Source of the DNA: Butyrivibrio proteoclasticus B316 | GTDB taxonomy: Bacteria > Bacillota > Clostridia > Lachnospirales > Lachnospiraceae | Length of the DNA: 64,000 bases | Reading direction: 5' to 3' | Assembly: GCF_000145035.1 (NCBI RefSeq) | Contig: NC_014387.1 | Coordinates: forward strand, 2,780,001 to 2,844,000 | Shown here: positions 15,897-25,069 of the stretch, piece after piece | Layout: each line of letters begins with the position of its first letter | Numbering within the stretch: the first letter of the stretch is position 1 | Program-made: the position numbers and the translations under genes | Notes under the pieces: generated by a model | Seen by the model: only the letters and a program-made list of their open reading frames with translations | Databases searched by the model: none | Told to the model about the DNA's origin: nothing

Positions 15897-16934
15897 TCAG
15901 TTCTGATCAATTACTGCACAATCATGAGTTACTATTCCGTTTGCGATGAAATTCCTTGAAGTAGTTACAATTTCATACAGATTATCACTTCTGATTTCTT
16001 CTATACTTACAATCCTGTTATTTTCCTGATGGATATTAGAAGCTTCAATATTTTCAACAGGCAGCTTATTAACAGGTTTAAATATGTTGTAGAATCTTAT
16101 CAGTTCCGGCGCGCCTCCTAGCAAAGCGCCTTCCCAGAATTCGCTTCTATAGGAATAGTCAAAGTCATACTGTTTCAATCCCTTTTCAAGTATCTCCAGG
16201 AAGTCCTTTTTCAGGCTCTTTAAACTCTTTTTTATAGGATTAACGGTTCCCGCCGAGTCATAAAGCCCGGCTACAAAGCCTCTTCTAAACTCTTCATTTT
16301 CTTTATTTACCACATATTTTTCTGACAATTTCAGTACATCTTTGTACGAAGCCTTTAGTTTCTTGGTTGCAAAAATCTCATTAGTATCAAGATTGGTAGC
16401 GCAGAAATCAGATAGGGATGTTTCAACCCCAAAGTACTTGTAATAGTTATATACACGTCTTGTCACTTCTATATCCGGGCTCACAAAATCCGCATATTCA
16501 CCGCCTCTTAGCGGAACCAGACTCTTTCCGAATACTTCAACACCTATAAGATACCCTGCCATATACAGTTTGCTTTCCTTAATGTTTAACGGAATATTTC
16601 GATATATTCCCTGCATATAAGTGTTTTCCTGCAGGAAAAGAAAAGAATTAGAAGCCTCACTATCATCATATGTCAAAAGCCATCCTGACTGGGAAAGCCA
16701 CTGATGGCACGGACTACTGATAAGAATTCTGCCATCACTAAGTGTTATCCTGACTGCAGAGCTCTTCCTTCTGTTTACTTCAAGGATTGTTCCCCTTGTA
16801 AACGTCAGATCTTCACCATCATAACTAACTGAATAGACAATATCGTCTTTGCACAGATCACGGACCTTTTTGATCGTATTGTCATACATGAGAACATCCA
16901 TATTCCCATCAACGCAATCACATATTTTTTTCAT
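15897..16934 (-). CDS. Stand-alone intein-like (Hint) protein with degenerate LAGLIDADG domain and 6-7-residue flanks
   Basis: Starting from ATG 16934 (AAAGGA upstream; an in-frame ATG 42 bases earlier lacks one), the 345-residue protein is nearly all intein. The start MKKICD|CVDGNMDV places the first intein Cys at 7. A block-B-like ITLSDGRILISSPCHQW has His77. The C terminus reads NFIANGIVTHD|CAVIDQN, with His337, Asp338 and +1 Cys339. The centre carries LAGLIDADG-like segments: LYMAGYLIGVEV (124-135), which has lost the usual Asp, and RRGFVAGLYDSAG (about 219-231), which keeps one. Flanks are only MKKICD and CAVIDQN, so splicing would release a 13-residue peptide. Asp instead of Asn at the intein end is unusual. 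It may be a relic, a Hint processing domain or a peptide-producing gene. Confidence 0.8.
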   Translation of the reverse strand: MKKICDCVDGNMDVLMYDNTIKKVRDLCKDDIVYSVSYDGEDLTFTRGTILEVNRRKSSAVRITLSDGRILISSPCHQWLSQSGWLLTYDDSEASNSFLFLQENTYMQGIYRNIPLNIKESKLYMAGYLIGVEVFGKSLVPLRGGEYADFVSPDIEVTRRVYNYYKYFGVETSLSDFCATNLDTNEIFATKKLKASYKDVLKLSEKYVVNKENEEFRRGFVAGLYDSAGTVNPIKKSLKSLKKDFLEILEKGLKQYDFDYSYRSEFWEGALLGGAPELIRFYNIFKPVNKLPVENIEASNIHQENNRIVSIEEIRSDNLYEIVTTSRNFIANGIVTHDCAVIDQN

Positions 16935-17030
16935 TACGCGTTCCTTTCGTAAGAAAAGTACAGGCAATAGGTGCATATTTTATTATATCATGTTCAGGTT
17001 TCATCTCTTTATCGTTAATTGTTTTTTTAT

Positions 17031-17064
17031 AAAAAATGCAGGTCACAACTACTGCGACCTGCAT
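17031..17064 (-). terminator. Terminator of the thyA-folA-lipid kinase cluster
   Basis: On the minus strand atgcaggtc and gacctgcat form the stem around an 11-base loop and are followed by a run of T residues. It lies 25 bp after the lipid kinase stop codon. Confidence 0.85.
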
Positions 17065-17088
17065 AAATCCCTGTACATCCTGTTTTTT

Positions 17089-18033
17089 TCAGTCCCGGTT
17101 TCCGGAATCCTTAGTCATTATTTTCATAGCATTACTTATTACTTCTATTCTGGTCTCGCGGTAGCTTCCACCAAATTCTCCATCAAGCGTCCACTCAACT
17201 TCCTCGTCAGCCAAAAGATTTGCATATGTCACCTGCTTGTATGTGATATATGGATTATCGGGTTCTCTGGTAGCAAGTGCCGCAATAACAGCATTGAACT
17301 CTGCGAGATTCCTGGGCGCCCTAATGAGAAGGAGCTCCATTTGCCCGTCATCCTGTTTGATATCTGCATCAGCAAAAAGAGTCATTCCGGCAACTGAGGC
17401 TGAGTTGCTGACAGCACCAAAAATATAATCCCCTTCCTCAGATATGTCATCGGCCTCTATCTTCATATGACAGCTATAGCCGATGTTCTGCGGAAGTTCA
17501 GCTATGGCGCTTATAACGTAAGCAGCGTAGCCAAGAACATTTTTAAGATCCTGATCAGTCGCATAGCTCACCTTGGAAAAGGCGCCAAATGCAGCCACAT
17601 AGTTAAAAAATCTGTCATTCATCCTTCCAACATCATAACTTATAGGCTTGCCATTAACCGCAACCTCCAGGGCTTTGGATCTTACGCTTGGAATTCCCAG
17701 CCCCTTGGCAAAATCATTAGTACTTCCGGATGGAATGAAGGACAAAAGCGGTCTCTTATCAAGACTCATCATGGAATTCATTACATGATTGAGCGTGCCA
17801 TCACCGCCACTGCATAAAATCATATCTACCTGCCCGCCATACTCTTCAACAAGAGTCTCAGAAGTCAGGTCTGTTCCCGGGATAATAGGATAGATTATAG
17901 GTTCATATCCTTTAGCTGCAAGTTTTGTTGCAATCTCTATCGTGTCATTACCTGCCTTACCCATGCCTGATGTTTTATTTATAAGAACTAATGCTTTTTT
18001 TCTCTTATCCATGCTCACTTTTATCACGTCCAT
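17089..18033 (-). CDS. Diacylglycerol kinase family (YegS/DgkB-like) lipid kinase
   Basis: The catalytic domain shows ALVLINKTSG near the N terminus, the nucleotide-binding LCSGGDGTLNHVMN around residues 73-86 and FIPSGSTNDFAKGLGIP around 98-114, all hallmarks of the DAGK_cat family. Length 314 is normal. It would phosphorylate a membrane lipid such as diacylglycerol at the inner face of the membrane. ATG 18033 and an internal ATG at 18012 (MDKRKKALVL, with GTGAG upstream) are both possible starts. It is last in a minus-strand cluster with folA and thyA. Confidence 0.92.
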   Translation of the reverse strand: MDVIKVSMDKRKKALVLINKTSGMGKAGNDTIEIATKLAAKGYEPIIYPIIPGTDLTSETLVEEYGGQVDMILCSGGDGTLNHVMNSMMSLDKRPLLSFIPSGSTNDFAKGLGIPSVRSKALEVAVNGKPISYDVGRMNDRFFNYVAAFGAFSKVSYATDQDLKNVLGYAAYVISAIAELPQNIGYSCHMKIEADDISEEGDYIFGAVSNSASVAGMTLFADADIKQDDGQMELLLIRAPRNLAEFNAVIAALATREPDNPYITYKQVTYANLLADEEVEWTLDGEFGGSYRETRIEVISNAMKIMTKDSGNRD

Positions 18034-18054
18034 AAGTCTGTAGGTGTCACCGGA

Positions 18055-18549
18055 TCACTTGGAAATTCTCTTATAAGTTCTGTAAGTGTAGGTCAGATCA
18101 AAATAAACCTGTTCATCGCTCTCATCTGCCATCTCCCAATCAGGATCCTTGTCCAGATTAGGAAAATAGGTATCAGCCTCGAACTCTTTATCTATAAATG
18201 TGACAATTGCTGTATCACACAGATCTATAAACTCTCTGTAAACGCTCTCGCCGCCAATGATATAAACCTCATCTGTATCAAGATCAGATACCAGATCAAG
18301 AAGTTCCTGTCTTGAGTGGACCACAGCTGCATCTTTTACCCTATAATCCTTTTTGGCAGAAAGAATAATATTGTTACGCTTTGGAAGAACAACCCTCTGT
18401 GGAAAAGTCTCAAGTGTCTTTCTTCCATATACTATTGTCTTATTTATCGTTTCATTTCTAAAGTTCTTCTGGTCAGCCGGAATACTGACAAGGAGCTGTC
18501 CCTTGTTTCCAATTGCCCAGTTGGAATCTACTGCTACGATTGCTTTCAT
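18055..18549 (-). CDS. folA: Dihydrofolate reductase
   Basis: Reduces dihydrofolate to tetrahydrofolate with NADPH, regenerating the folate used by thymidylate synthase encoded just upstream. Features are MKAIVAVDSNWAIGNKGQLL with WAIGN at the active site, TIVYGRKTLETFP, and VYIIGGESVYREF near the C terminus. I chose ATG 18549, which follows AAGAGGAGAATGT. An upstream in-frame ATG at 18603 would add 18 residues and place that ribosome site inside the gene. Length 164 is typical. Confidence 0.96.
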   Translation of the reverse strand: MKAIVAVDSNWAIGNKGQLLVSIPADQKNFRNETINKTIVYGRKTLETFPQRVVLPKRNNIILSAKKDYRVKDAAVVHSRQELLDLVSDLDTDEVYIIGGESVYREFIDLCDTAIVTFIDKEFEADTYFPNLDKDPDWEMADESDEQVYFDLTYTYRTYKRISK

Positions 18550-18607
18550 ACATTCTCCTCTTAATATGTTGATATTACTGGCAATATACTCATTTATGCG
18601 CAAATGC

Positions 18608-19459
18608 TCAGATAGCTATCGGAATATCTTTAAGCTGCTCACCCGCCACTTCATATCCTTCAAGTGATACATCATTTCTGGTAAACTCATAGAAATCCTT
18701 GATATCAGGATTCAGATGGAATTTAGGTGCAGGAAGAGGCTTACGCTCTATAAGTTCTTTGATAAGCGGAACATGTCTGTCATAAATATGCGCATCTGCA
18801 ATTACATGCACAAGCTCACCTACGTTCATATCACACACCTGAGCAAGCATATGTACCAGAACCGCATACTGAACAACATTCCAGTTATTGGCAGCCAGTA
18901 CATCCTGTGACCTCTGATTGAGAATAGCGTTAAGAGTCAGCTTATCCTCACCCTTTTTCTGTGTAACATTATATGTTACTGAATACGCGCATGGATAAAG
19001 ATTCATCTCGTGAAGATCAGAAAAGACATAGGTATTGGTCATGATTCTGCGGCTAAATGGGTTATTCTTAAGATCGTAGATAACTCTGTCAATCTGATCA
19101 AACTCGCCTTCCTTGTAAATACTCTTCTGCCCAATCTGATAACCGTAGGCTTTACCAATAGAGCCGGTCTCATCTGCCCATTCATCCCAAATATGGCTAT
19201 TGAGATCATGAATATTATTACTCTTTTTCTGATAAATCCACAATATCTCATCTGTAGCACTCTTAAGCGCAGTTTTTCTAAGAGTCATTATGGGAAACTC
19301 TTTGGAAAGGTCATATCTGTTGACGACACCGAACTTCTTGATAGTATAGGCAGGTGTACCATCAGGCCAATGGGGTCTGACTTTTTCTCCTTCAGTTGAT
19401 GTCCCATTCTCAAGAATATCCTTGCACATATTTATAAAAATCTCATCTGCTCTGCTCAT
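18608..19459 (-). CDS. thyA: Thymidylate synthase
   Basis: Converts dUMP to dTMP with methylene-tetrahydrofolate. The catalytic Cys157 lies in NLYPCAYS, where the family's usual PPC is YPC, and the phosphate-binding RSQDVLAANNWN (183-194) and DAHIYDRHVP (about 226) are present. Length 283 is normal. folA follows 58 bp downstream, the classic partner that recycles dihydrofolate. A weak AGGGGA site precedes the ATG. Confidence 0.97.
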   Translation of the reverse strand: MSRADEIFINMCKDILENGTSTEGEKVRPHWPDGTPAYTIKKFGVVNRYDLSKEFPIMTLRKTALKSATDEILWIYQKKSNNIHDLNSHIWDEWADETGSIGKAYGYQIGQKSIYKEGEFDQIDRVIYDLKNNPFSRRIMTNTYVFSDLHEMNLYPCAYSVTYNVTQKKGEDKLTLNAILNQRSQDVLAANNWNVVQYAVLVHMLAQVCDMNVGELVHVIADAHIYDRHVPLIKELIERKPLPAPKFHLNPDIKDFYEFTRNDVSLEGYEVAGEQLKDIPIAI

Positions 19460-19508
19460 ATTTTCCCCTATTCAAACTTTTATTTATAATTCCCTGCGAT
19501 TCCGGCTA

Positions 19509-21113
19509 TCATTTACTCCACTTATCACAAAGTGCGATTATCTGATCTGCAAACTTAGCCTTATCCTTATTGGTCATTCCTTCGCTCTTTGCTATGATGC
19601 CCATAAGTCTTGCGCCTGCTGCCTTAAGTCTTGCATAAACATCAGAAACAAGCGTCGCTTCTTTCTTTTTAACAGGAATCGGAATGCCCTCTTTGAGGAT
19701 CTGTCCTGAAATAATATCAAATTCTGTTCCGCTATAAGGCGCATATGTATTGTACCCATACTCCTCTCGTAAGCACTGGGCAAAAGAAGTACATACACTG
19801 TCTTCTCCATGAACAATAAATACTCTATCCGGTCTTTTAACATCGAAGCCCTTAAGCCAGTCAATAAGGCCGTTCTTATCAGCATGTCCTGACAGGCCTT
19901 CAAGTTTACAAATCTGAGCTTTTATATCAATAGTTTCGCCAAACAACTTGATCTGGTCAGCGCCGTCTATTATAGCTCTTCCGGTTGTGCCAATCGACTG
20001 ATATCCCACAAACAAAATAGTACATTCTTCGCGCCACAGATTGTGCTTGAGGTGGTGTCTTATTCTGCCTGCCTCGCACATTCCGGAAGCTGAAATAATG
20101 ACCTTAGGCTCAGGGTCTTCATTGATTGCCCTTGATTCCTCAGTAGTAATCGCCAGATTAAGTCCCGGAAATGTTACCGGATTAACTCTCTTTTTGACAA
20201 GCTCCATGGCCTCTTCGTCGTAGCACTCATACTGATGATCTTCAAAAATCTCAGTAGCTTCTACAGCTAGAGGACTGTCCACAAACACAGGGAAATTCGG
20301 ATTAGATTTGACCAATCCTTCAAGTTTGATCTTTCTGATAAAATACAGCATTTCCTGAGTTCTGCCAACTGCAAAGGAAGGAATAACTACATTGCCTCCC
20401 CTCTGGAATGTTGCATCCAGTATTCTGGCCAGGTCTCTTACATAATCAGGTTTCTCCGTCGCATGAAGTCTGTCTCCATAGGTCGATTCCATAACAACAT
20501 AATCCGCATCATGCGTAGGCTGTGGATCTCTGATAAGAGGCTGTTGTTTGTTACCTATATCACCTGAAAAGACGAGCTTTTTGGTGACGTTTTTCTCTGT
20601 AAGCCAAATTTCAATACTGGAAGAACCAAGGAGATGTCCAATATCCGTAAATCTGATCTTAACACCTTCACAGACTTCAATTTCCTGATTGTATCCGCAT
20701 GGAACAAAAGCCTTAATAGTTTTCTCAGCATCTTCCATTGTGTAGGCCGGCTCAATCTGAGCGATATCTCTGCTTCGCTTAGCCTTACGATTACGCCACT
20801 CCGCTTCCTGCATCTGGATGTGAGCACAGTCGCGGAGCATAATATTGCACAAGTCAGCTGTGGCATCAGTCGAATATATCTTGCCTCTAAAACCTTTGGA
20901 ATATAGAAGCGGAAGATTACCCGAATGATCAACATGTGCATGTGTCAGAAAAACATAATCAATTTCCGGAGCGGACACTGGAAGAGAAACATTTTCAAAG
21001 TAGTCTTTTCCCTGCTCCATTCCGTAATCCACAAGGATATTTTTCCCGCAGGCCTCAATAAAATGACAGCTTCCCGTCACCTCATGATCTGCACCGATAA
21101 AGGTCAGTTTCAT
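19509..21113 (-). CDS. Metallo-beta-lactamase / beta-CASP nuclease (RNA-specificity domain)
   Basis: The N-terminal metallo-beta-lactamase fold has the zinc motif THAHVDHSG and later GDIGN. The beta-CASP part shows GGNVVIPSFAVGRTQEML, and the C-terminal RNA-metabolising motif HADKNGLIDWL follows. It resembles archaeal CPSF-like and bacterial YsaI-type ribonucleases and probably acts on RNA in the cytoplasm. ATG 21113 (MKLTFIGADHE) is preceded by AAGGTG and is preferred over an ATG nine bases upstream. Length about 534 is normal. Its stop lies 50 bp before thyA. Confidence 0.92.
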   Translation of the reverse strand: MKLTFIGADHEVTGSCHFIEACGKNILVDYGMEQGKDYFENVSLPVSAPEIDYVFLTHAHVDHSGNLPLLYSKGFRGKIYSTDATADLCNIMLRDCAHIQMQEAEWRNRKAKRSRDIAQIEPAYTMEDAEKTIKAFVPCGYNQEIEVCEGVKIRFTDIGHLLGSSSIEIWLTEKNVTKKLVFSGDIGNKQQPLIRDPQPTHDADYVVMESTYGDRLHATEKPDYVRDLARILDATFQRGGNVVIPSFAVGRTQEMLYFIRKIKLEGLVKSNPNFPVFVDSPLAVEATEIFEDHQYECYDEEAMELVKKRVNPVTFPGLNLAITTEESRAINEDPEPKVIISASGMCEAGRIRHHLKHNLWREECTILFVGYQSIGTTGRAIIDGADQIKLFGETIDIKAQICKLEGLSGHADKNGLIDWLKGFDVKRPDRVFIVHGEDSVCTSFAQCLREEYGYNTYAPYSGTEFDIISGQILKEGIPIPVKKKEATLVSDVYARLKAAGARLMGIIAKSEGMTNKDKAKFADQIIALCDKWSK

Positions 21114-21242
21114 ACGCAACACCTTGCCTTTATGTTTATTTTTATATCTTTGATATACGAATTACTCGCACCATAAGTCAATTAGTATGACATGCAGGCA
21201 TGTACAATTTTGACTTTTGACACCTATATCATACCATGACGA

Positions 21243-23606
21243 TCATCTTATTATCAAAAGAGCTACCAGTCTTACAGCAAATGCAACGATCCATGCCACA
21301 GCGCACTGCCACAGCACAACTGCAATTGCCCATTTCTTGCCAAGCTCTCTTTTGATAGCCGCAATAGCAGCAACACATGGTGTGTACAGCAAGCTAAATA
21401 CCAAGAGAGTAATGGCTGTAACTGTTGACAAAGATTTTTCAACCCCGTCAACAAAAAGAACTCCCAAAACAGATACAACACTCTCTTTAGCTATAAATCC
21501 GCTGATAAGCGATGTACATATTCTCCAGTCTCCAAGTCCAAGCGGCGCAAATACCGGTGCGATTATTCCGGCAATAAACGCAAGTATACTCTCTTTTGAA
21601 TCAGCTACCAGATTAAAATGAAGGTCAAAGTTACTAAGCAGCCATACAACAATTGTTGCTATAAAGATTACCGAAAAAGCTCTCTGTATAAAGTCCTTGG
21701 ACTTCTCCCACAATAGCTGCATTACGCTTCTGGGGCTCGGCAGTCTGTAATTTGGAAGTTCCATGACAAATGGCACCGGCTCTCCCTTAAATACAGTTTT
21801 CTTGGATATATAAGCATTGAAGATTCCAATAACAATTCCCCAAACATATAATGCAGTGATAATCAGTCCGCCTTTTCCAGGGAAGAAGGCATTTACAAAA
21901 AATGCATATATCGGAAGCTTGGCTGTACAACTCATGAACGGAGTAAGTACAATTGTCATCTTCCTGTCTCTCTCACTAGGAAGCGTTCTCGTTGACATTA
22001 CAGCAGGAACTGTGCATCCAAAACCTATTAGTAGCGGCACAATGCTTCGGCCGGAGAGACCTATTTTTCTAAGGAGCTTATCCATAACAAAAGCCACACG
22101 GGCAATATATCCACTATCCTCCATAAGTGACAGGAAGAAGAAAAGAACTACTATTATAGGAAGGAAGCTAAGAACACTGCCGACGCCTTCAAATATTCCC
22201 TTTACTACCAGGCCTTGTAAAACAGCGTTAACGCCTCCCGCCTGCATGGCATTTCCGACAATACCCTGGAGTGCTCCAATAGCCTCCTCGAGTATTCCCT
22301 GAAGCCAGGCTCCTATAACGTTAAATGTCAGCACAAAGACAAGTCCCATTATCAAGATGAACATAGGAATTGCAGTATATTTTCCTGTAAGGATCCTGTC
22401 TATTTTATTGCTGCGGATTTGTTCTTTGCTCTCTTTTGGCTTGGTCACACAACTCTGGCATACCTTGCGAATATACTTAAAGCGCATATCTGCAATGGCA
22501 GCGCTTCTATCAAGTCCTGTCTCTTTTTCCATGTGAGAGACGATATGTTCAATTGCTTCTTTTTCATTATCATCTAGAGCAAGTTTATCTATTATTAGTG
22601 CATCACCCTCCACAACCTTGCTGGCAGTAAACCTAAGCGGAAGTCCCGCCTTGTCGGCATTATCTGCAATAAGGTTCATGACAGTGTGCAGGCATTTATG
22701 AACAATTCCGCCATTATCATCCTTGGAGCAAAAATCCTGCTCAAGAGGTTTTTCCTGATACTTGGCAATGTGGAGTGCATGCGTTATAAGCTCATCAACG
22801 CCTTCATTTTTGGCTGCAGCAATAGGAACTACAGGAGTTCCAAGCATCTCTTCCATCCTGTTGATGTCAACAACTCCGCCATTTCCCTTAAGCTCATCCA
22901 TCATGTTAAGGGCAACTACTGTCGGCACATCCATCTCCAAAAGCTGCATGGTAAGATAGAGGTTTCGCTCAACATTTGTAGCATCTACAATATTAATAAT
23001 AGCTGTAGGCTTCTCATTGAGGACATGATTACGGGATACTATCTCTTCACTTGTATAGGGAGACATGGAATAAATTCCCGGAAGATCTGTAATAAGCGTA
23101 TTCTTGTAGCCTCTGATCTCGCCATCCTTGCGGTCTACTGTAACCCCAGGGAAGTTTCCAACATGCTGCTTGGATCCAGTAAGCTGGTTAAAAAGAGTCG
23201 TCTTACCACTATTCTGGTTACCTACAAGCGCAAATGTAAGAGTTGTCCTGTCAGGAAGAGGATTTCCGCTTCCTTTGGGATGATAAATACCGGTTTCACC
23301 AAGGCCCGGATGGACTGTTTTCTTTTTAACAGGGTCGTTTTTATCTAATTCACTTTTATTAGTTGTTTCCTTACTAAGTTCTGCAATTTCTTCAATTTCT
23401 ATCTGCTCTGCCTCAGCAAGGCGAAGGGTCAGCCTATAGCCCTGGATCTCAATCTCAAGCGGATCTCCCATAGGTGCATACTTGATCACAGTAAGTTCTG
23501 CTCCGGGGATCACGCCCATATCCAAAAAGTGCTGACGTAGAGCTCCCTCTCCTCCAACACTTATGATTTTTGCCGATTTGCCAATTTTTAATTCTCTTAA
23601 AGTCAC
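21243..23606 (-). CDS. feoB: Ferrous iron transporter B with N-terminal FeoA domain fusion
   Basis: Residues 1-75 form an SH3-like FeoA domain, followed by a charged linker and the FeoB GTPase: G1 GNQNSGKTT (129-137), the GNFPGVTVDRKDG switch region and G3 DLPGIYS. The C-terminal half has Gate-type membrane segments, including GFGCTVPAVMSTR with a pore cysteine. Imports Fe2+ across the cytoplasmic membrane. FeoA-FeoB fusions are common in Clostridia. The start is GTG at 23606, five bases after AGGAG. It is divergent from the DUF3048 gene; no clear Fur or DtxR box was identified in the 264-bp gap. Confidence 0.96.
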   Translation of the reverse strand: MTLRELKIGKSAKIISVGGEGALRQHFLDMGVIPGAELTVIKYAPMGDPLEIEIQGYRLTLRLAEAEQIEIEEIAELSKETTNKSELDKNDPVKKKTVHPGLGETGIYHPKGSGNPLPDRTTLTFALVGNQNSGKTTLFNQLTGSKQHVGNFPGVTVDRKDGEIRGYKNTLITDLPGIYSMSPYTSEEIVSRNHVLNEKPTAIINIVDATNVERNLYLTMQLLEMDVPTVVALNMMDELKGNGGVVDINRMEEMLGTPVVPIAAAKNEGVDELITHALHIAKYQEKPLEQDFCSKDDNGGIVHKCLHTVMNLIADNADKAGLPLRFTASKVVEGDALIIDKLALDDNEKEAIEHIVSHMEKETGLDRSAAIADMRFKYIRKVCQSCVTKPKESKEQIRSNKIDRILTGKYTAIPMFILIMGLVFVLTFNVIGAWLQGILEEAIGALQGIVGNAMQAGGVNAVLQGLVVKGIFEGVGSVLSFLPIIVVLFFFLSLMEDSGYIARVAFVMDKLLRKIGLSGRSIVPLLIGFGCTVPAVMSTRTLPSERDRKMTIVLTPFMSCTAKLPIYAFFVNAFFPGKGGLIITALYVWGIVIGIFNAYISKKTVFKGEPVPFVMELPNYRLPSPRSVMQLLWEKSKDFIQRAFSVIFIATIVVWLLSNFDLHFNLVADSKESILAFIAGIIAPVFAPLGLGDWRICTSLISGFIAKESVVSVLGVLFVDGVEKSLSTVTAITLLVFSLLYTPCVAAIAAIKRELGKKWAIAVVLWQCAVAWIVAFAVRLVALLIIR

Positions 23607-23755
23607 AAAAAACTCCTCACTACTACACTATAGATTATTGTTTTCTCTCAGAAAAACAGGAATCTATATTTTTTACACACGTCATTATACATAACATTTT
23701 ATCTTTCCTTAACTATATCACTTTTACTTCACTTTTTCGCCTCCGGATTACAGGG

Positions 23756-23784
23756 TTGCTCAAATATTATATATTTGTTAAAAT
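23756..23784 (+). promoter_or_regulatory. Likely promoter of the DUF3048 lipoprotein gene
   Basis: TTGCTC (23756-23761) and TAAAAT (23779-23784) are separated by 17 bp, with an AT-rich spacer. This leaves a 5' leader of about 80 bases. Confidence 0.55.
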
Positions 23785-23870
23785 AAAGATTATCTATGAT
23801 TTAAAATTGCTTCACTATGCGATTTCGTAGGTAAATTATGTTTTAACTTTTTATAAGGAGATTACAAGTA

Positions 23871-25022
23871 ATGCATATTAGAACATATGGCAAAAAAGTT
23901 GTAGCTTCCCTGCTCTGCTCAGCTATGGTACTTTCCATGGTAGCCTGCGGTGCGGAAGATACTGCAGATGGCACATCTTCAGGTGTTTCATTTGAACCAA
24001 TCAACTCAGAAACAACAAATACCGATACAGCTTCAGAAGCTGCTACAGAGGAAGTAGCAAGTGGTGAACCTTACGTGCTTCCTGAGGGAATGTATTTCAG
24101 CGAACTTACAGGTGAGCCAATCAGCGAATCCATCAAGGATCAGCGTCCTATAGCTGCTATGGTTGACAATGAACTTACTGCTCTTCCTCACTATGGAACA
24201 TCTGAGGCAGATGTTGTATATGAACTTATGAACAGCACCAAGAATGACAGGATCACTCGTCTCATGTGCGTAGTTAAGGATTGGGGCAGCATTGAGCAGC
24301 TCGGAAGTATCAGAAGTACTCGTCCTACCAACATCCTTCTCGCTTCAGAGTGGAACGCAATTCTTTGTCATGACGGTGGTCCTTACCACAATGACGCTTA
24401 CTTTGCTAATCCTTGGGCTGCTGATCACCTCTCCGGTTATTTCTCAAGAGTTAACAATGGTAAGGCAAGAGAGTTTACAGAATATATCTTACCCGGTGAT
24501 CTCGAGTCAGATATTGAGAAATTCAATATTTCTGCTACATATAACGAGTACGCTAACCCAGGAAGCCACTTCAACTTTGTTGAGTACGGCAAGGAGCTTG
24601 TTCTCTCAGAGAAATACTCCAATACATACCCTGGAACAGTAGTTACTCTTCCATTCAAACACAACTCATCACAGCTTGTTTACAATGCTGATACCAAAGA
24701 GTATGAGTACTATGAGTATGGTGAGAGACATGAAGATGCAGAGGATGGAGCACCACTTAGTTTCAAGAATGTAATTCTTCAGAACTGCAGCTTCACTCAG
24801 CTCGATGATAACGGCTACCTCATCTACAACTGCATCAGTGAAGGTCAGCTTGGATGGTATCTCACTAATGGCGAAGCCAAGATCATTGCATGGTCCAAGA
24901 CAAGTGAGACAGGTGTTACCAAGTATTATGATGACAACGGTGATGAGCTCCAGATCAACACAGGTAAGACTTATATTTCACTCATCCCTTCTGATTCATG
25001 GGATAGCATAACACTTCAGTAA
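23871..25022 (+). CDS. DUF3048 (YerB-like) lipoprotein
   Basis: Residues 1-26 form a lipoprotein signal (hydrophobic LLCSAMVLSMVAC with lipobox Cys26). After an acidic, Thr/Ser-rich linker, the DUF3048 domain starts near residue 65 (LTGEPI, RPIAAMVDNE, ADVVYELMNSTKNDRITRLM, GSIRSTRP). The protein would be anchored to the outer face of the membrane. The family's role is unknown, though Bacillus YerB is of this kind. The start ATG has TAAGGAGAT upstream. It may be cotranscribed with the TraX-family gene 47 bp downstream. Confidence 0.92.
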   Translation: MHIRTYGKKVVASLLCSAMVLSMVACGAEDTADGTSSGVSFEPINSETTNTDTASEAATEEVASGEPYVLPEGMYFSELTGEPISESIKDQRPIAAMVDNELTALPHYGTSEADVVYELMNSTKNDRITRLMCVVKDWGSIEQLGSIRSTRPTNILLASEWNAILCHDGGPYHNDAYFANPWAADHLSGYFSRVNNGKAREFTEYILPGDLESDIEKFNISATYNEYANPGSHFNFVEYGKELVLSEKYSNTYPGTVVTLPFKHNSSQLVYNADTKEYEYYEYGERHEDAEDGAPLSFKNVILQNCSFTQLDDNGYLIYNCISEGQLGWYLTNGEAKIIAWSKTSETGVTKYYDDNGDELQINTGKTYISLIPSDSWDSITLQ

Positions 25023-25069
25023 TAAGCCATAATAAATAGTAAATTTTTTAAATTTAGTGTGAGAATAAA

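Noticed and set aside
21123..21242. Palindrome gacatgcaggcatgt as the feoB terminator
   Set aside because: The stem is short and no T-run follows on the minus strand.
23607..23755. A Fur or DtxR box upstream of feoB
   Set aside because: The region is AT-rich but no 19-bp palindrome close to either consensus could be found by eye.
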